From: Granulicatella sp041433555
GTDB lineage: Bacteria; Bacillota; Bacilli; Lactobacillales; Aerococcaceae
DNA length: 62,731 nt
Direction of reading: 5' to 3'
NCBI RefSeq assembly: GCF_041433555.1
Contig: NZ_JAPWBR010000011.1
Location: forward strand, 1-62,731
Each line of letters begins with the position of its first letter. Position 1 is the first letter of the stretch. Made by a program: the position numbers and the translations under genes. A model generated the notes under the pieces. The model saw nothing but the letters and a program-made list of their open reading frames with translations. It was not told where the DNA came from and did no database searches. Below, in pieces: positions 9,941 through 18,666 of this stretch.

Positions 9941-11329
9941 TTATTGTTCTGATAATCCTTGAGAACGTTCTTGAAGATTTTTTACAATCTCTGGTAATTT
10001 TTTGTCTAAATCATAGAAGAACATCAACACGATTGAAATCACACCTAATAAAATCGGAATATAAGCAAATAGTGCTTTGATTGCAAAAATCGTACCTGGT
10101 GTTTGAGCAGCAGCTCCAGCAACATACCCTCCAATTGACATTACAATACCAATCAATAATCCGCCTAACCCTGAACCAACTTTTTCACCGAAAGTCCCAG
10201 CAGAGAAAATTAAACCATCTGAACGGATTCCTGTTTTCCATTCTCCGTAGTCTGCCACATCTCCAAGCATCGCATAACTTGCCACTGCTGTAGGAGCTAT
10301 ACCTAGACCACGTACAATTAAACCAACTTTGATAAGATCGTAGTTTTCTGGGAATAACGCTAAGATAACTGTTCCTAAAACAACAATTGCATTTCCTAAA
10401 ATCATTGCATTTCGTTTTGACATTTTTGCCATAATGATTGGTGTGAAGAATGAACCTACAATAATTGGTGCAAATGATAGCATACCTATAACCGCAACTT
10501 TTTCAACATCTCCTAAGATGTACTGTGCATAGTAAATATTAATTCCACCAAGACCAGAACTAATAAAACCGATTAACATTGTAGAAATCATAATTACCCA
10601 ATATTTGTTCTTGAATAACGCTTTTACATTATCCATAACTGGTACTTTTTCAACTTGCTCTGCTACATATGCTTCATCCGTTTCTAAAACACGTTCTTTT
10701 GAATTCTTGTACAAGATTGTTAATAACACTACAGATACAAGTGCAAAAACAGCAGCCATTTTAGTCCAAGAAGATGCTTCTGTCACTTCACCAAACATGC
10801 CAACTACTTTTAATACAATTCCATTTACTAAGAAAGCCCCTAAGAATCCAAAAATTGTTCTTGATGTTGACAAGAAACCACGTTCTTTTGAATCAGAAGT
10901 TGTTGTTCCTAACATTGTGTTATAAGGGACCATTGTCATTGTATAAACCCCAGCTAAAGAAATAACGTAAGTAGCAAATGCATAGAATGCTTTCATTTCT
11001 TGAGGTAAAAATGATGGCGATGTAAATAATAGAATTAATGCTAATGCATATGGAATAATCATTCGTTTAATCCAAGGACGAGCTTTCCCTTTCACCGTAG
11101 ATGTTCGGTCAACAATAACCCCCATTAAGATATCTGTAATCCCGTCAAATACACGTGCGAATAATAGAATAGAACCAACTACAGAAATTGTTAAACCTAC
11201 AACATCTGTATAAAAATATGTAATAAATCCATTCGCAGTTGTAATCATCAGATTAGCTGCTAAATTCCCAAATCCATATGTTATTTTTTCTCCAATAGGT
11301 ACGCTTGATACATTATTATTGTCTGTCAT
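9941..11329 (-). CDS. GPH-family glycoside-cation symporter
   Basis: 462 aa with about 12 hydrophobic segments. The profile matches glycoside-pentoside-hexuronide:cation symporters: EKITYGFGNLAANLM at the N-terminus, DGITDILMGVIVDRT near residue 65, and GLGIAPTAVASYAMLGDVADYGEWKTG near residue 340. It is the first gene of the operon with GH3, GH78 and pgmB and is predicted to import the intact glycoside they process. Its promoter (11377-11405) overlaps that of the divergent AraC regulator. The substrate is unknown and is inferred to contain rhamnose. Confidence 0.9.
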   Translation of the reverse strand: MTDNNNVSSVPIGEKITYGFGNLAANLMITTANGFITYFYTDVVGLTISVVGSILLFARVFDGITDILMGVIVDRTSTVKGKARPWIKRMIIPYALALILLFTSPSFLPQEMKAFYAFATYVISLAGVYTMTMVPYNTMLGTTTSDSKERGFLSTSRTIFGFLGAFLVNGIVLKVVGMFGEVTEASSWTKMAAVFALVSVVLLTILYKNSKERVLETDEAYVAEQVEKVPVMDNVKALFKNKYWVIMISTMLIGFISSGLGGINIYYAQYILGDVEKVAVIGMLSFAPIIVGSFFTPIIMAKMSKRNAMILGNAIVVLGTVILALFPENYDLIKVGLIVRGLGIAPTAVASYAMLGDVADYGEWKTGIRSDGLIFSAGTFGEKVGSGLGGLLIGIVMSIGGYVAGAAAQTPGTIFAIKALFAYIPILLGVISIVLMFFYDLDKKLPEIVKNLQERSQGLSEQ

Positions 11330-11355
11330 AATTTATCTTTCCCTTCTTAAATATA

Positions 11356-11369
11356 TTAAAGCGTTTTAC
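11356..11369. promoter_or_regulatory. Candidate cre (CcpA) site at the GPH operon start
   Basis: The plus-strand sequence TTAAAGCGTTTTAC matches the cre consensus TGWAAGCGTTWNCA at about 11 of 14 positions and keeps the central CG. It sits just downstream of the predicted minus-strand -10 box, roughly at +1, where CcpA binding would block transcription. The site is a prediction only. Confidence 0.5.
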
Positions 11370-11376
11370 AAAAATT

Positions 11377-11405
11377 ATATTACTGTGGTATTTATCTTTT
11401 CACAA
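11377..11405 (-). promoter_or_regulatory. Predicted promoter of the GPH-GH3-GH78-pgmB operon
   Basis: On the minus strand, -35 TTGTGA (11400-11405), a 17-base spacer and -10 TAATAT (11377-11382). The boxes are moderate, which is consistent with activation by the divergent AraC protein. The -35 box coincides with the -35 box of the plus-strand promoter. Confidence 0.55.
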
Positions 11406-11427
11406 TGCATTAAAAACAGGTTATAAT
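11399..11427 (+). promoter_or_regulatory. Predicted promoter of the second AraC regulator
   Basis: -35 TTCACA (11399-11404), a 17-base spacer and a perfect -10 TATAAT (11422-11427). The -10 box overlaps the upstream in-frame ATG at 11426. That ATG therefore cannot be the main start, and the ATG at 11459 is supported. Confidence 0.75.
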
Positions 11428-11458
11428 GAACTATCCACAGATATCAAAGGAGTTAATT

Positions 11459-12454
11459 ATGAATCTTGAAGAATTAGATATTTATTTACGTCATATAAAC
11501 ATATTTGAAAAAAAGCAAAGAGAAACAGGCATTTCAGTCAACGATATTTCTAGCGCAAATAAAAATATAAATACGTACATTGATTCAAAATTTAATATAT
11601 TTCGTTTTCCAAAATCTTTATTTTTTAGCAAGGGAGAAAATATTTACATAAACAAGCACAATCGATTTGCTCCTATGATTGAGCATCTTCATGATTTTAT
11701 TGAAATGACCTACATTTATTCTGGTACTTGTACTCAAACAATTAACGGAAAAACAGTACAACTTACTAAAGGAAGTTTATGTGTATTAGATAGAGATGTC
11801 CCTCATTCTATTGATGCTTTAGGAGAAGATGACATAATGATTAACATTTTGATTAATGAAGAAACATTTTCTTCTCTATTTCTTTTTAGAAACCAAAACC
11901 TCACTAGTCTGGAAGCAAACATTCTTGCAGATGTTTTTAACAAGCAAACTGATCATGACAGATATGTCATTTTTGATACAACTCAGAGTATTGCTATCCA
12001 TTCATTAATTCAATTATTATTGACAGAGTACTGGTCTTATCAACGTCAGGGATCCGAATTCCTTTCTCACTATATTCATTTAATAATGTTGGAACTTGTT
12101 AGAATTTACAGCATAAACGCTACAAAGAATTATCATTCCTCTAAAATTAAGATTCATGAAATCCTTGCTTTTATCGATAATAACTTTAGAAACTTAAAAT
12201 TAGAGACTCTAGCTAGACATTTTGGGTATAATCCGACCTATTTAAGTAATACTCTCAAAAAAAGTACTGGAAAAAATTTCCAGGAAATTCTATTGGAAAG
12301 ACGACTAATGCAAGCAGCTGATTTATTAAAATCTACAGACTTCACTATGGATACCATTGCTTTCGAATCCGGCTTTCCTTCAACAAGTTATTTCTTCCGA
12401 CAATTTAAGAAACACTATAATTGCACTCCTAAAGTTTATAGAAAAGAGAACTAA
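11459..12454 (+). CDS. AraC-family regulator of the glycoside operon
   Basis: 331 aa from the ATG at 11459, which has AAAGGAG six bases upstream. An earlier in-frame ATG at 11426 lies within the -10 box and is rejected. A cupin-like N-terminal domain (EHLHDFIEMTYIYSGTCTQ, ALGEDDIMIN) is followed by a C-terminal AraC double helix-turn-helix (KLETLARHFGYNPTYLSNTL and TMDTIAFESGFPSTSYFFRQ). It is paralogous to the regulator at 4006. It is divergent from the GPH-GH3-GH78-pgmB operon and presumably activates it. It looks more A+T-rich than the rha genes, which would fit later acquisition. Confidence 0.85.
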   Translation: MNLEELDIYLRHINIFEKKQRETGISVNDISSANKNINTYIDSKFNIFRFPKSLFFSKGENIYINKHNRFAPMIEHLHDFIEMTYIYSGTCTQTINGKTVQLTKGSLCVLDRDVPHSIDALGEDDIMINILINEETFSSLFLFRNQNLTSLEANILADVFNKQTDHDRYVIFDTTQSIAIHSLIQLLLTEYWSYQRQGSEFLSHYIHLIMLELVRIYSINATKNYHSSKIKIHEILAFIDNNFRNLKLETLARHFGYNPTYLSNTLKKSTGKNFQEILLERRLMQAADLLKSTDFTMDTIAFESGFPSTSYFFRQFKKHYNCTPKVYRKEN

Positions 12455-12466
12455 TTTATAATAAGA

Positions 12467-12494
12467 AAAGCAATGCTCTAATGAGCATTGCTTT
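12467..12494. terminator. Bidirectional intrinsic terminator
   Basis: AAAGCAATGCTC, loop TAAT and GAGCATTGCTTT form a perfect 12-bp stem between the convergent AraC gene and the esterase gene. Confidence 0.9.
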
Positions 12495-12496
12495 CC

Positions 12497-13477
12497 TTAT
12501 TTCTTCAACTCTTCAATTAATTCCTGAATATCGATTCTGGCTTCTTTAATCGGAAGACCTACATAAACATGATTCATTTTTTCGCGTTCAATATATCGAT
12601 GTTCGATTTCTTCTTTAAGAAGTTTTTCATGTAACAATCGATTGTCCGGATAAAGGATATCATGCGTCCCAATATAAACACTAATTCTTCCTAGTCCAGA
12701 CAAGTCTCCAAACAGCGGACTCACTAGTGGTTGTTTCAAATCTTCTCCCGCCCAGAACTTTGCCACTTCATGAATTCCACTCTGTTTAAGGATTGGGTCA
12801 AATGGTTCATACAAGGCGATTTCAGGATTATCCGTTGCAATATCCACCCAAGGAGAAAACAGAACGAGTTCCTTTGGCTGTGGTAACGCAAGTTCTTTTA
12901 AGTAAATCGCAAATCCTAATGAGAGTCCTCCTCCTGCAGAATCCCCCATTACAATAATAGAATTCGGATCTGTATTTTCTTCTAAAAGTCCGCAATATAC
13001 CTTTTCTAACTTTTCATATGTCTCACGGTATTGATGCTTTGGAGCCTTTGGATAAATCGGGAATACCACTTTTGCATCTATCGCCTGCGCTATTTTATGC
13101 ACCATGTTAAAATGCATCATCGACGGTTGCAGAACATATGCTCCACCATGTAAAAATAGAATTACTTTTTGGTTAGCGTCTTTCTTGTCATTCCACACAA
13201 ACACTTGCATGCCATCTACATCTTTTTCTTGGACATCTACTTTAATATATTTCTTTGGGTTTGCAATAGGTTCGTCATTCTCCTCAGCCCATTTATTAAA
13301 TTCTTGTTCGAATTTGGCCGGTTCATCTTTTGAGTAAGTCAACGGTTTTACAAACAGAAAGAGTAATCGTTCCATCAGATAGCTTGAAAAAGAACGCTCT
13401 TCCACTTTTCTTACATAAACCATTCCGCAGCAAACAACTAGTGCTACTATGATTATTGAGATAAAAAATCCACTCAT
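12497..13477 (-). CDS. Alpha/beta-hydrolase (HSL-type esterase), membrane-anchored
   Basis: 326 aa from the ATG at 13477, which has GAAGGA seven bases upstream. A further ATG at 13495 abuts a terminator hairpin and is less likely. Residues 1-20 are a hydrophobic anchor. The oxyanion-hole motif is FLHGGAY, the nucleophile elbow is GDSAGGG, and the final His is in MNHVYVG. This is the pattern of the hormone-sensitive-lipase or acetyl-esterase family. A carboxylesterase on small acyl substrates is likely; the natural substrate is unknown. Confidence 0.85.
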   Translation of the reverse strand: MSGFFISIIIVALVVCCGMVYVRKVEERSFSSYLMERLLFLFVKPLTYSKDEPAKFEQEFNKWAEENDEPIANPKKYIKVDVQEKDVDGMQVFVWNDKKDANQKVILFLHGGAYVLQPSMMHFNMVHKIAQAIDAKVVFPIYPKAPKHQYRETYEKLEKVYCGLLEENTDPNSIIVMGDSAGGGLSLGFAIYLKELALPQPKELVLFSPWVDIATDNPEIALYEPFDPILKQSGIHEVAKFWAGEDLKQPLVSPLFGDLSGLGRISVYIGTHDILYPDNRLLHEKLLKEEIEHRYIEREKMNHVYVGLPIKEARIDIQELIEELKK

Positions 13478-13497
13478 CTTCGTTCCTTCTTTCATAC

Positions 13498-13525
13498 AAA
13501 AAAGGAGCTAAAATGCTCCTTTTTC
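13498..13525 (-). terminator. Intrinsic terminator before the esterase gene
   Basis: AAAAAGGAGC and GCTCCTTTTT form a 10-bp stem with a TTTTTT tail on the minus strand. It separates the upstream lipoprotein transcript from the esterase gene, which must then have its own weak promoter or depend on read-through. Confidence 0.8.
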
Positions 13526-13595
13526 ATTATAACTTTACTGATTAATATAAGCTAGCAGACCCTCAAAAAAAATCTTTTTCAGGTAATTATCTACT

Positions 13596-14591
13596 TTATT
13601 CAAATTTTGCTTTATTCGCTTCGTTTGCTGGCTTCATATCGATTTGAAGAAGGTTCACTAAATTCTTATCATCGATGGTTACATTGCCTTTGTCATCCAC
13701 CTTAATCGCTAAATAGTGTTCGTTTCTATCGTAATAATCCATTCCTTCTAAGTTGACATAGCCATCTCCTCTAAATCCAACGGCAGCTAAGCGGTAAATA
13801 AATTTATACAAGAGCGCTTTTGTAAAGTCTGTTTGTGCGACTTTTTGTGCTTCTTCAACAATCCCTTGAAAGAAAGCTTGATTATTTCTTTGATAACTTG
13901 CTTGTACTTCATATTGGTATAAATCAACACGTGGTGCTCTTAATTTCAAATACACGGTATCGCCTTCCACTTTATAATCTTCAAGCGTATAAGCTGCCGC
14001 TCTTCCTAAGGCATTTGTATTTACCTTTAAGTACATTGGAGCATAGACTTTAACGGGATACTTCACTCCTTGATACTCCACTTCCCCGTCATTTGTAAAT
14101 GTTGGGCGTGCTTCCTTCAAGAAGTTCACCATGTAATCATTCCAAATACGTGTAAAGAATTCCTCTTGGCTTGAAGTCCCTGTTGCTTTTAGAAGCACAT
14201 CAAAGTTTTCTTGGTTCACAAATACTGCATCCACGAGTTTTAATGCTTCTAGAACTTTTGTATCAGTGATGCTCTTTTTCTTTTCATTCAAGGCCTCTAC
14301 TGCTTTTTGCACACCCTCCAAGTTCATCGTAACGGTTTTTCCACTATTTGATTCAACATACGTTTGTTCGTATTTTGTCAGTGGTGCAACCTTTGCATTC
14401 CAATCAAATGATGCTGCTGGACTATTAGCATCCTTTTTTGTATTAGAAGCTACCTGTGTTGTTACTTCACTTGTTGCTTCTGTTGTTTCCTTTGTTGATT
14501 CTGATGTCGATTTAGACTGAGAACATCCTGCCACTACTAGTGATAGGAGGGCTACACTCCCTGCTAAAAATCGTTTCGTTCCTTTTTTCAT
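13596..14591 (-). CDS. Predicted surface lipoprotein of unknown function
   Basis: 331 aa. The signal peptide MKKGTKRFLAGSVALLSLV ends in a lipobox VAGC, with lipidated Cys23. A Ser/Thr/Glu-rich linker (residues 24-60) follows, then a mainly alpha-helical domain with many Lys, Asn and Tyr. I recognise no enzymatic motif. The repeated small-residue linker and the absence of transporter neighbours suggest a stand-alone surface lipoprotein. The RBS GAGAGGAG supports the start. Function is unassigned. Confidence 0.8.
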   Translation of the reverse strand: MKKGTKRFLAGSVALLSLVVAGCSQSKSTSESTKETTEATSEVTTQVASNTKKDANSPAASFDWNAKVAPLTKYEQTYVESNSGKTVTMNLEGVQKAVEALNEKKKSITDTKVLEALKLVDAVFVNQENFDVLLKATGTSSQEEFFTRIWNDYMVNFLKEARPTFTNDGEVEYQGVKYPVKVYAPMYLKVNTNALGRAAAYTLEDYKVEGDTVYLKLRAPRVDLYQYEVQASYQRNNQAFFQGIVEEAQKVAQTDFTKALLYKFIYRLAAVGFRGDGYVNLEGMDYYDRNEHYLAIKVDDKGNVTIDDKNLVNLLQIDMKPANEANKAKFE

Positions 14592-14714
14592 AAATGACTC
14601 CTCTCATCTCATATAGAGAATGTTTTCACGATCACTTTCATTCATTGTACCACAATTCTTTGAGCTTCAAAACAAATTTCCGCAAAATCCAATCATATTA
14701 ACGAAACAATCGCA

Positions 14715-14748
14715 TTAAAAAAGCACCCTCACCATCGTGAGAGTGCTC
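14715..14748 (-). terminator. Intrinsic terminator of the phosphoglucomutase gene
   Basis: On the minus strand AGCACTCTCAC, loop GATG and GTGAGGGTGCT are followed by TTTTTTAAT, 11 bases after the stop. Confidence 0.9.
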
Positions 14749-14758
14749 GCTTCATTGA

Positions 14759-16477
14759 TTATTGTAATTTTTCTAAGTCGGCTTGTAAGGCTGCAACTTT
14801 TTCTTTTGCCGCTTCTTCGCTATCCGCTTTAGCACCGATGTAGAACTTGATTTTTGGTTCTGTACCACTTGGGCGAACCGCAATCCAAGATCCGTCTTCT
14901 AAGATGTATTTCAATACGTTAGAAGTTGGAAGTCCGATTTCAGAAACGACTCCGTTCGCATCTTTTTGTTCATTTACTGCGAAGTCTTGTGCTAGAGCTA
15001 CTTTCAAGCCTCCAAAGCTTGTTGGAACTGAAGCGCGTAAGCCGTCTAATAAGGCTTTGATTTTTTGTGGACCTTCTAAACCAGCTACTGTTACAGAAAT
15101 TGTTTTTTCTAAGAAGTAACCGTGTTTTGCATATAATGCTTGAAGTCCGTCGTATAAAGTCTTGCCTTCGTTCTTGAAGTGTGCTGCTACTTCTGTAAGT
15201 AATAACACTGCTTGAACGGCATCTTTATCACGTACGAATGATTTCACTAGGTATCCGTAGCTTTCTTCGAAACCGAACATGAAAGTATGATCTCCAGTTT
15301 CTTCGTCATGTTGGATTTGTTCTGCGATGAATTTGAATCCTGTTAATACATTCATCATTTCAGCGCCATAACTCTTAGCAACTGCTGTTGGAAGTTCGCT
15401 ACTTACGATTGATTTCACGACAAGCGCATTACTTGGAAGAGTTCCTGCTTGTTGGTGAGCGTATAATAAGTAATCAACTAAGATAGCCGCGATTTGGTTT
15501 CCTGTAATCACTTGGTAGCTTCCATCTGGCAAGCGTACGGCTGCACCCATACGGTCCGCATCCGGGTCAGTCGCTAATAATACGTCAGCGCCCACTTTTT
15601 TTCCTAATTCTACCGCATATTCAAACGCGCCTGCTTCTTCAGGATTTGGAGATTTAACTGTTGAGAAATCTCCATCTGGCTTTGCTTGTTCTTCAACAAT
15701 GTGCAAGCCTTTGAAGTTTGCTTGTTCTAATGCTTTTTCAACAAGCATTAAACCTGTACCGTGTAATGGTGTATAAACCACTGATAATCCTTCCACATCG
15801 CTAAGAAGTTTTGGATTTACAGAGACAGTTTTGATTTCTTTCAAGTACGCATCATCGACATCTTTTCCGATAATCTTTACACGTCCTGATGCTTCTAAAG
15901 CTTCATCATCTAACACTTCAAGTGCAAGCGGATTAGCTACTTGGCGCACATATGCTGTTAAAGCATCCGCATCTTTTGGAGGCATTTGACCGCCGTCTTC
16001 ACCATAGACTTTATATCCGTTGTAAGCCGCTGGGTTATGACTCGCTGTAATCATAATTCCGGCAAATGTATGCAAGTGACGTACTGCAAATGATAATTCT
16101 GGTGTTGGGCGTAAGCTTTCAAATACATATGACTTAATTCCGTGAGTCGCTAATGTACGTGCAGACTCCATTGCGAATTCTGGTGAAAAATGACGTGAAT
16201 CATAAGCAATCGCTACCCCACGTTTTTTCGCTTCTTCCCCGTAACTTTCAATTAAGCGTGATAATCCTTCTGTTGCCTGACGCACTGTATAAGTGTTCAT
16301 GCGATTAATCCCAGGTCCAACAATTCCACGCATTCCCGCAGTACCAAATTCTAATGGTGTATAGAAGGCTTCCTCTTTTTGAACGTCATCCATTGATTGT
16401 AATTGCACCTTTAATCCTTCTTCTAGTGCATCAAAAGATTCCCATAGTTTTGCTGTTTCTTTCCAACTCATTTGCAT
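14759..16477 (-). CDS. pgcA: Alpha-phosphoglucomutase / phosphomannomutase
   Basis: 572 aa, the long form found in Firmicutes. Interconverts glucose-1-phosphate and glucose-6-phosphate for UDP-glucose and cell-envelope sugar synthesis. The phosphoserine loop is ITASHNPAAYNGYKVYG, the metal loop is ATDPDADRMG, the sugar-binding loop is FGFEESYGYL, and the C-terminal phosphate loop is RPSGTEPKIKFY. AAGGAG precedes two candidate starts, the ATG at 16477 and the ATG at 16471. The first has 4-base spacing and the second 10. The gene appears monocistronic with its own terminator. Confidence 0.94.
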   Translation of the reverse strand: MQMSWKETAKLWESFDALEEGLKVQLQSMDDVQKEEAFYTPLEFGTAGMRGIVGPGINRMNTYTVRQATEGLSRLIESYGEEAKKRGVAIAYDSRHFSPEFAMESARTLATHGIKSYVFESLRPTPELSFAVRHLHTFAGIMITASHNPAAYNGYKVYGEDGGQMPPKDADALTAYVRQVANPLALEVLDDEALEASGRVKIIGKDVDDAYLKEIKTVSVNPKLLSDVEGLSVVYTPLHGTGLMLVEKALEQANFKGLHIVEEQAKPDGDFSTVKSPNPEEAGAFEYAVELGKKVGADVLLATDPDADRMGAAVRLPDGSYQVITGNQIAAILVDYLLYAHQQAGTLPSNALVVKSIVSSELPTAVAKSYGAEMMNVLTGFKFIAEQIQHDEETGDHTFMFGFEESYGYLVKSFVRDKDAVQAVLLLTEVAAHFKNEGKTLYDGLQALYAKHGYFLEKTISVTVAGLEGPQKIKALLDGLRASVPTSFGGLKVALAQDFAVNEQKDANGVVSEIGLPTSNVLKYILEDGSWIAVRPSGTEPKIKFYIGAKADSEEAAKEKVAALQADLEKLQ

Positions 16478-16558
16478 CCGTCTCCTTCTACTGAGTAATA
16501 ATGTCTTACTTTCTTTTATTATCTATGATTTTCCGAATAGTTTCAACCTCTTTGTGAA

Positions 16559-17491
16559 CTAAAAATCAAGATTTTGAACTTCGAAGCCGTATTCCTGAAT
16601 ATGTGTTTTCAACATATGCAAGAATCGTTCTGCTTCCTTCGATAATTTTCGTTGATCGTGTTGTAAGATTCCGAGTTCCATTGTATCTTCTACGTCCAGA
16701 GGAACCGCAACAATCTTATCATCATTTAGCTTACTACTAATAATCCCTGAACTGATGGTGTATCCATTTAAACCGACCATTAGGTTAAAGATGGTCGCAC
16801 GGTCACTAACCTTAATACTCTTCTTATGTTCCATCGTGCTGAGGATTTCCTCTGAGAAGTAGAATGAGTTTTCTTCCCCTTGTTCATAAGATAAATAAGG
16901 GTAGTCTTCTAACTCTTCTAATGTGATACTCTTCTTCTCTGCTAATGGATTTTGTGTGCTTAAGAACACGTGTGGTTTCGCCGTAAAGAGTGGTGTAAAT
17001 ACTAAGTCTTTCTCCTTGAATAATTTTTCCATGACTTTGCGGTTGAAATCATTCAAATACAAGACACCAATCTCACTCTTATAGTTCGTAATGTCTTCTA
17101 AAATGTTTTGGGTCTCCGTTTCACGAAGCGTGAATTGATATTCATCTCCTGCTTCCTTTTGAATAAAATCAACGAAGGCATGCACCACAAACGCATAGTG
17201 TTGCGCGGATACAGAGAATGTCCGTTTCCGTTTTGTTTGTCGCTTATATTTCTCTTCCATCAAATTGACTTGGTCTAACACTTGGCGAGCATAAACTAAA
17301 AACTCACGCCCTTCTCCCGTCAATGTAATTCCGGTATTCCCCCGTTGAAACAGGGTGATATCCATTTCTAATTCCAACTCACGAATGGCCTTTGATAAAC
17401 TTGGTTGGCTGACATATAAGTCTTTTGCGGCTTCATTCATAGAGCCTTTTTCAACGATTTTCTCGAAATAAATTAATTGTTGAATTCTCAT
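16559..17491 (-). CDS. LysR-family transcriptional regulator
   Basis: 310 aa from the ATG at 17491, preceded by GGGAG at 7 bases. The longer frame reaching 17536 has no ribosome binding site. The N-terminal winged helix-turn-helix is IVEKGSMNEAAKDLYVSQPS followed by LSKAIRELE. A periplasmic-binding-protein-like effector domain follows from about residue 90. It lies on the same strand as the upstream EIIC-like gene but after that gene's terminator, so it is probably an independent unit. The target and ligand are unknown. Confidence 0.85.
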   Translation of the reverse strand: MRIQQLIYFEKIVEKGSMNEAAKDLYVSQPSLSKAIRELELEMDITLFQRGNTGITLTGEGREFLVYARQVLDQVNLMEEKYKRQTKRKRTFSVSAQHYAFVVHAFVDFIQKEAGDEYQFTLRETETQNILEDITNYKSEIGVLYLNDFNRKVMEKLFKEKDLVFTPLFTAKPHVFLSTQNPLAEKKSITLEELEDYPYLSYEQGEENSFYFSEEILSTMEHKKSIKVSDRATIFNLMVGLNGYTISSGIISSKLNDDKIVAVPLDVEDTMELGILQHDQRKLSKEAERFLHMLKTHIQEYGFEVQNLDF

Positions 17492-17534
17492 CCGACCACT
17501 CCCTTCTATTACGTTTATTGTACCATCTTCTAGC

Positions 17535-17577
17535 AAAAATAAAAATAAACTCCTCCATGCAAGTGCATGAAGGAGTC
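17535..17577 (-). terminator. Intrinsic terminator of the panE-EIIC operon
   Basis: On the minus strand ACTCCTTCATGC, loop ACTT and GCATGGAGGAGT are followed by TTTATTTTTATTTTT. Confidence 0.9.
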
Positions 17578-17592
17578 GATAGGAATTTGTTC

Positions 17593-18642
17593 TTATTCTT
17601 GGAATTTGAATACGACTGAAGAATCGTATAATTTAAGAACTTTTTCAAATAAAATTTTGCTTGCAATCGCTGCTGCAATTGGCACAACGAACCATACAAT
17701 AGCTGCTAAGGCAACATTCAATCCAGCATCGATAGAAGCTAACGGTCCTACTAACCCTACGATACCAAACCCTGCAGATTGTGGAGTACCGCTTACTGAG
17801 AATAGCGCTACTGGAATCGCTGAAAGAATCGCTGTTGATAAACATGGAATCAAGATTACTGGGTATTTGAATAAGTTAGGCATCATTAATTTCATTGCCC
17901 CTAGAGCGATGGCTAATGTTACCCCTGATTTATTGACTTTCCATGAGTGAACCACTAATGCTACGGCTGTTGCAGCAACCCCCATAGCAGCGGCCCCGGC
18001 AGATACACCGTTTAATTGAATTGCTAACCCAATCGCTACAGTTGAGATTGGAGAAATAATTAATGTTGCGAATGAGCAGCAGATTAAGATTGACATCAAG
18101 ATTGGTTGTAATGTTGTGAACTCGTTGATGACTTGACCAATGGCTGCTGTAATCATTTTAACGTATGGTAATAGTAATAATCCGATAAATGCAGATCCCA
18201 CCCCAACGACGATTGGCATTGCAACAACGGCAGTTGAACCAAATTTATCTTTGATCAGCATTAACATTCCCACAGCGATACCAGCAGTGACCATTGTATT
18301 AATCAAGTCCCCTGTTCCAGCACCAACATATTTTTGAAGTTCTGCATTATACGTCACTACCCCACTGGCTACGAAGCAGGCCCCTGCAACAACCATCATC
18401 GGCATTGGTTTAAATCCGAATTGTAATGCAATTAAGCCCCCGATAATCAGTGGAGTTGCTAATTGGAAAATAACCGCGATTTGCGTAATGGTTACTGCGA
18501 TTGGATATTGACTAAAATGTTTTAAAATTGCTGAAAGAACGGCATTTGGAATCAGTCCGACGATAACCCCTAGGGCTGTCCCTGCTAAGATTTTATTGAT
18601 AAAAACTGAAGCCGTCATTTTTTGTTTTGCTTGTGCTTCCAT
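17593..18642 (-). CDS. PTS EIIC-like membrane protein (PfoR/EIIC_2 type)
   Basis: 349 aa, hydrophobic throughout, with about 9-10 membrane segments and several glycine-rich turns (GTALGVIVGLIPN, PLIIGGLIALQFG, GVGSAFIGLLLLPY). It resembles the EIIC_2/PfoR family annotated as a PTS sugar transporter subunit IIC. No EIIA or EIIB domain is fused or adjacent. Phosphotransfer is therefore doubtful, and a non-PTS solute transporter is equally possible. It follows the ketopantoate-reductase gene by 24 bases. The RBS AGAGGGGG is clear. Confidence 0.75.
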   Translation of the reverse strand: MEAQAKQKMTASVFINKILAGTALGVIVGLIPNAVLSAILKHFSQYPIAVTITQIAVIFQLATPLIIGGLIALQFGFKPMPMMVVAGACFVASGVVTYNAELQKYVGAGTGDLINTMVTAGIAVGMLMLIKDKFGSTAVVAMPIVVGVGSAFIGLLLLPYVKMITAAIGQVINEFTTLQPILMSILICCSFATLIISPISTVAIGLAIQLNGVSAGAAAMGVAATAVALVVHSWKVNKSGVTLAIALGAMKLMMPNLFKYPVILIPCLSTAILSAIPVALFSVSGTPQSAGFGIVGLVGPLASIDAGLNVALAAIVWFVVPIAAAIASKILFEKVLKLYDSSVVFKFQE

Positions 18643-18666
18643 AGTTTTGTCCCCCTCTAATCTGAG

